Of a stretch of 7,735 nucleotides of DNA, positions 5,765 to 7,735 are shown piece by piece. The notes beneath the pieces were generated by a model. That model saw only the letters and a list, made by a program, of their open reading frames with translations, searched no databases and was not told the origin of the DNA. The stretch's first letter is position 1. Each line of letters starts with the position of its first letter. The DNA comes from an uncultured Planctomycetaceae bacterium (GTDB lineage: Bacteria; Planctomycetota; Planctomycetia; Pirellulales; UBA1268), in the NCBI GenBank assembly GCA_937900985.1, contig CALCGM010000388.1, positions 1 to 7,735 on the forward strand. Reading direction: 5' to 3'. The position numbers and the translations under genes were made by a program.

Positions 5765-7735
5765 ACCGCACCATCTTTATCAGTTCGATCACCGTTACTG
5801 GAATCAGCGCAAGCCCGATGATCTTCGGCCAGGCCACGGTCAGTCCATCGGCCACTGCAAACACCCCGCGAAACACCGGCAGCGTGACCACCGCCACCTG
5901 CAGCCCAGCAGAAATGACGATGGCCAGAAGCAGCGACGGGTTGGCGAAGAATCCGCGGGCCGGGGCGATCGCCCGGTCGCTGCGGCAGCCAATCGCAAAG
6001 AAGAGCTGGGCGAAGGCCGCCACGCAAAACGTCACGGAGCGGGCCCATTCTTTTCGGTCGGCATCCCCCTGGTATTCCATCCAGTAGGCGGCCACGCAGA
6101 CCGCAGCGATCAGCAGGCCGTGAGAGAGGATCATCAGGCCTCGCTCGAGCGTGATCACCGGCTCCCGCGGCGGACGTGGCTGCCGCTGCATGATGTCGGG
6201 CTCGGCGGGTTCCATCCCGAGCGCGAGCGCCGGCAGCCCGTCGGTGACCAGATTGATCCAGAGGATCTGAATCGCAAGCAGCGGCACGGGCCAGCCAGCA
6301 GCTGCCGCGACGAACATCAGCATCACCTCACCGGCATTGCAGGAGAGCAGATAGTGGATGAACTTCTGGATGTTGTCGTAGATGCCCCGGCCTTCCTCGA
6401 CCGCACTGACAATCGAGGCGAAGTTGTCGTCGGTGAGCACCATGTCACTCGACTCCTTGGTGACATCGGTTCCCGTGATGCCCATCGCAATCCCGATGTC
6501 AGCCGCCTTCACTGCCGGCGCGTCGTTGACGCCATCACCGGTCATCGCCACGACATCGCCGCGGCTCCGCCAGGCGTTGACCACGCGAAGCTTGTGCTCC
6601 GCGGACACGCGGGCATAGACGGCGATTGACGCCACCCGCGCCGCCAAGGCCTCGTCGGAAAGCGTGTCGAGAACCTCACCGGTGACCACCGTCTCGTCGG
6701 CCTCCGCCTGCGGGCCATCGATCATCTGCAGCTCTCGGGCAATCGCCCTCGCGGTGGCAGGATGGTCGCCTGTGATCATCACCGGCCGAATGCCAGCCGT
6801 GCGACAGGTGGCCATCGCCGCTCGCACCTCCTCCCGAGGCGGGTCGATCATGCCCACGAGGCCGACAAACACGAGGTCCCGCTCGGCATACGCCCCCTCA
6901 GCCTCCGTCGCAGGCTCCCGGGAGGCGAAGGCGAGCACCCGCAGGGCATTGGCGGCCATCCGCGCGTTGACATCACGAATCTCGGCACGCCGCTGCTGAT
7001 CCAGCGGCACGGCCGTTCCCTGCCGCCGCTCGGCGACACACTTTTCAAGCAGCACTTCGGGGGCGCCCTTGGTGTATATCACCGGGCCATCTGCCCCGCG
7101 AATCACGACCGACATCGTCTTGCGTTCGGAGTCGAAGGGGATCTCATGCTCCACCTTGCCGCGGCTTCCAGGATCGATGCCGCCCTTCATCGCCAAGGAG
7201 ATCAGCGCCCCCTCCGTCGGATCGCCGACCACCTCCCAGGCATCCCCGTCGCCGCGAGGTGACACCTTGGCGTTGTTGCACCAGGCAGCAACCCTGAGCA
7301 GATGGCCGAGATCCGGGTCTGCCTTGGCATCCACCTGCACGGTCGCGGCGTCGTGGCTGCGGGTGAACTCGCCATGGGGGGCGTAGCCGGATCCCGAGAC
7401 ATGCACGCGGCCCTCAGCGGTTTCGATCTCGCGAACCGTCATCTCGTTGCGGGTGAGCGTGCCGGTCTTGTCGGAGCAGATCACCGTCACGCTGCCGAGC
7501 GTCTCCACGCTGGGCAGCTTTCTCACGAGGGCGTTGCGGGCGACCATCCGCTGCAGGCCGATCGCCAGCACCAGCGTGACCACCGCCGGCAGCCCCTCGG
7601 GCACCGCCGCCACGACCAGACTCGCTGAGAGCAGAAGCAGCTCAAAGAAGTTCTGCTCGCCCCGCCAGCTTTCCAGCCCAAAGATGATCGCCACGATCGC
7701 CAGGCAGACGACAATCAGGATCCGGCCGAGCTCGC
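5751..7735 (-). CDS. P-type Ca2+-transporting ATPase, PacL/SERCA type (N-terminal part beyond the window)
   Basis: This membrane pump exports a cation, most likely Ca2+, driven by ATP. About 660 residues are visible. The frame stays open to the right edge, so the GTG near 7694 is internal, and some 240 residues (M1, M2, actuator domain, part of M3) are missing. The visible part begins in M3 (GRILIVVCLAIVAIIFGL), followed by M4 with VPEGLP. The phosphorylated Asp is in SDKTGTLT (codon 7470-7472). Next come KGAPE in the nucleotide domain, MITGDHPAT, and the hinge MTGDGVNDAPAVKAADIGIAMG-type signature near 6480-6545. M5 carries SCNAGE and M6 carries LWINLVTDGLPA, so residues equivalent to SERCA Glu309, Asn768, Glu771, Asn796, Thr799 and Asp800 are all present. 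In M8 the Glu908 position appears to be Gln (AFAQLFFAIGC), suggesting one Ca2+ site rather than two. Na+/K+ or H+ pumps differ at these M5-M6 positions, so Ca2+ (or Ca2+/Mn2+) is the best guess. The four C-terminal helices run to about 5770. Confidence 0.92.
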   Translation of the reverse strand, partial: ELGRILIVVCLAIVAIIFGLESWRGEQNFFELLLLSASLVVAAVPEGLPAVVTLVLAIGLQRMVARNALVRKLPSVETLGSVTVICSDKTGTLTRNEMTVREIETAEGRVHVSGSGYAPHGEFTRSHDAATVQVDAKADPDLGHLLRVAAWCNNAKVSPRGDGDAWEVVGDPTEGALISLAMKGGIDPGSRGKVEHEIPFDSERKTMSVVIRGADGPVIYTKGAPEVLLEKCVAERRQGTAVPLDQQRRAEIRDVNARMAANALRVLAFASREPATEAEGAYAERDLVFVGLVGMIDPPREEVRAAMATCRTAGIRPVMITGDHPATARAIARELQMIDGPQAEADETVVTGEVLDTLSDEALAARVASIAVYARVSAEHKLRVVNAWRSRGDVVAMTGDGVNDAPAVKAADIGIAMGITGTDVTKESSDMVLTDDNFASIVSAVEEGRGIYDNIQKFIHYLLSCNAGEVMLMFVAAAAGWPVPLLAIQILWINLVTDGLPALALGMEPAEPDIMQRQPRPPREPVITLERGLMILSHGLLIAAVCVAAYWMEYQGDADRKEWARSVTFCVAAFAQLFFAIGCRSDRAIAPARGFFANPSLLLAIVISAGLQVAVVTLPVFRGVFAVADGLTVAWPKIIGLALIPVTVIELIKMVRYGFR

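Noticed and set aside
5613..6629. A 338-codon + strand open frame opposite the ATPase and rlmKL start.
   Set aside because: The product is low-complexity, His/Arg/Asp-rich, and fully antisense to conserved transmembrane and catalytic segments of the ATPase. No ribosome binding site or homology was recognised.
1..7735. tRNA or rRNA genes, insertion sequences, CRISPR arrays, integrase sites or phage-defence genes.
   Set aside because: No cloverleaf-like sequence, terminal inverted repeats, regular direct repeats or transposase/integrase motifs were seen on reading both strands; the window is almost entirely filled by five identified housekeeping-type genes.

Overview
The window is gene-dense, GC-rich bacterial DNA (about 65% G+C by eye) with almost no non-coding sequence: every gap between genes is 20 bases or less. 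It holds five protein genes and no RNA genes, mobile elements, CRISPR arrays or obvious phage sequence. The high GC, the fused RlmKL methyltransferase, the fused PxpB-PxpC protein and the particular phosphodiesterase family would suit a Planctomycetota-type bacterium, but a GC-rich proteobacterium cannot be excluded. This placement is an inference and has low confidence.

Left half, + strand (1-3541): the 3' part of a gene for an alkaline-phosphatase-superfamily phosphodiesterase / nucleotide pyrophosphatase-like protein runs in from the left edge. After 20 bases comes a complete pxpB-pxpC fusion, and after 11 more bases comes pxpA. The last two together encode a complete prokaryotic 5-oxoprolinase, which opens 5-oxoproline (pyroglutamate), a metabolite-damage product, to L-glutamate using ATP. 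Tight spacing and shared direction suggest one transcript for the three genes. A functional link between the phosphodiesterase and 5-oxoproline is not shown by the sequence.

Right half, - strand (3557-7735): a P-type cation ATPase of the Ca2+ (P2A/PacL/SERCA) type runs in from the right edge, lacking its N-terminal part. Its stop codon overlaps by 14 bases the start of a complete RlmKL, the two-domain 23S rRNA guanine methyltransferase. The two blocks converge on a 15-base gap at 3542-3556, where a small GC-rich hairpin sits.

Nothing here looks like an undescribed multi-gene system. The points most worth a second look are the altered metal-ligand positions in the phosphodiesterase, the ATPase-RlmKL overlap, a likely single-site Ca2+ pump chemistry, and marked over-representation of the palindrome CGATCG (and GATC generally) across all genes.
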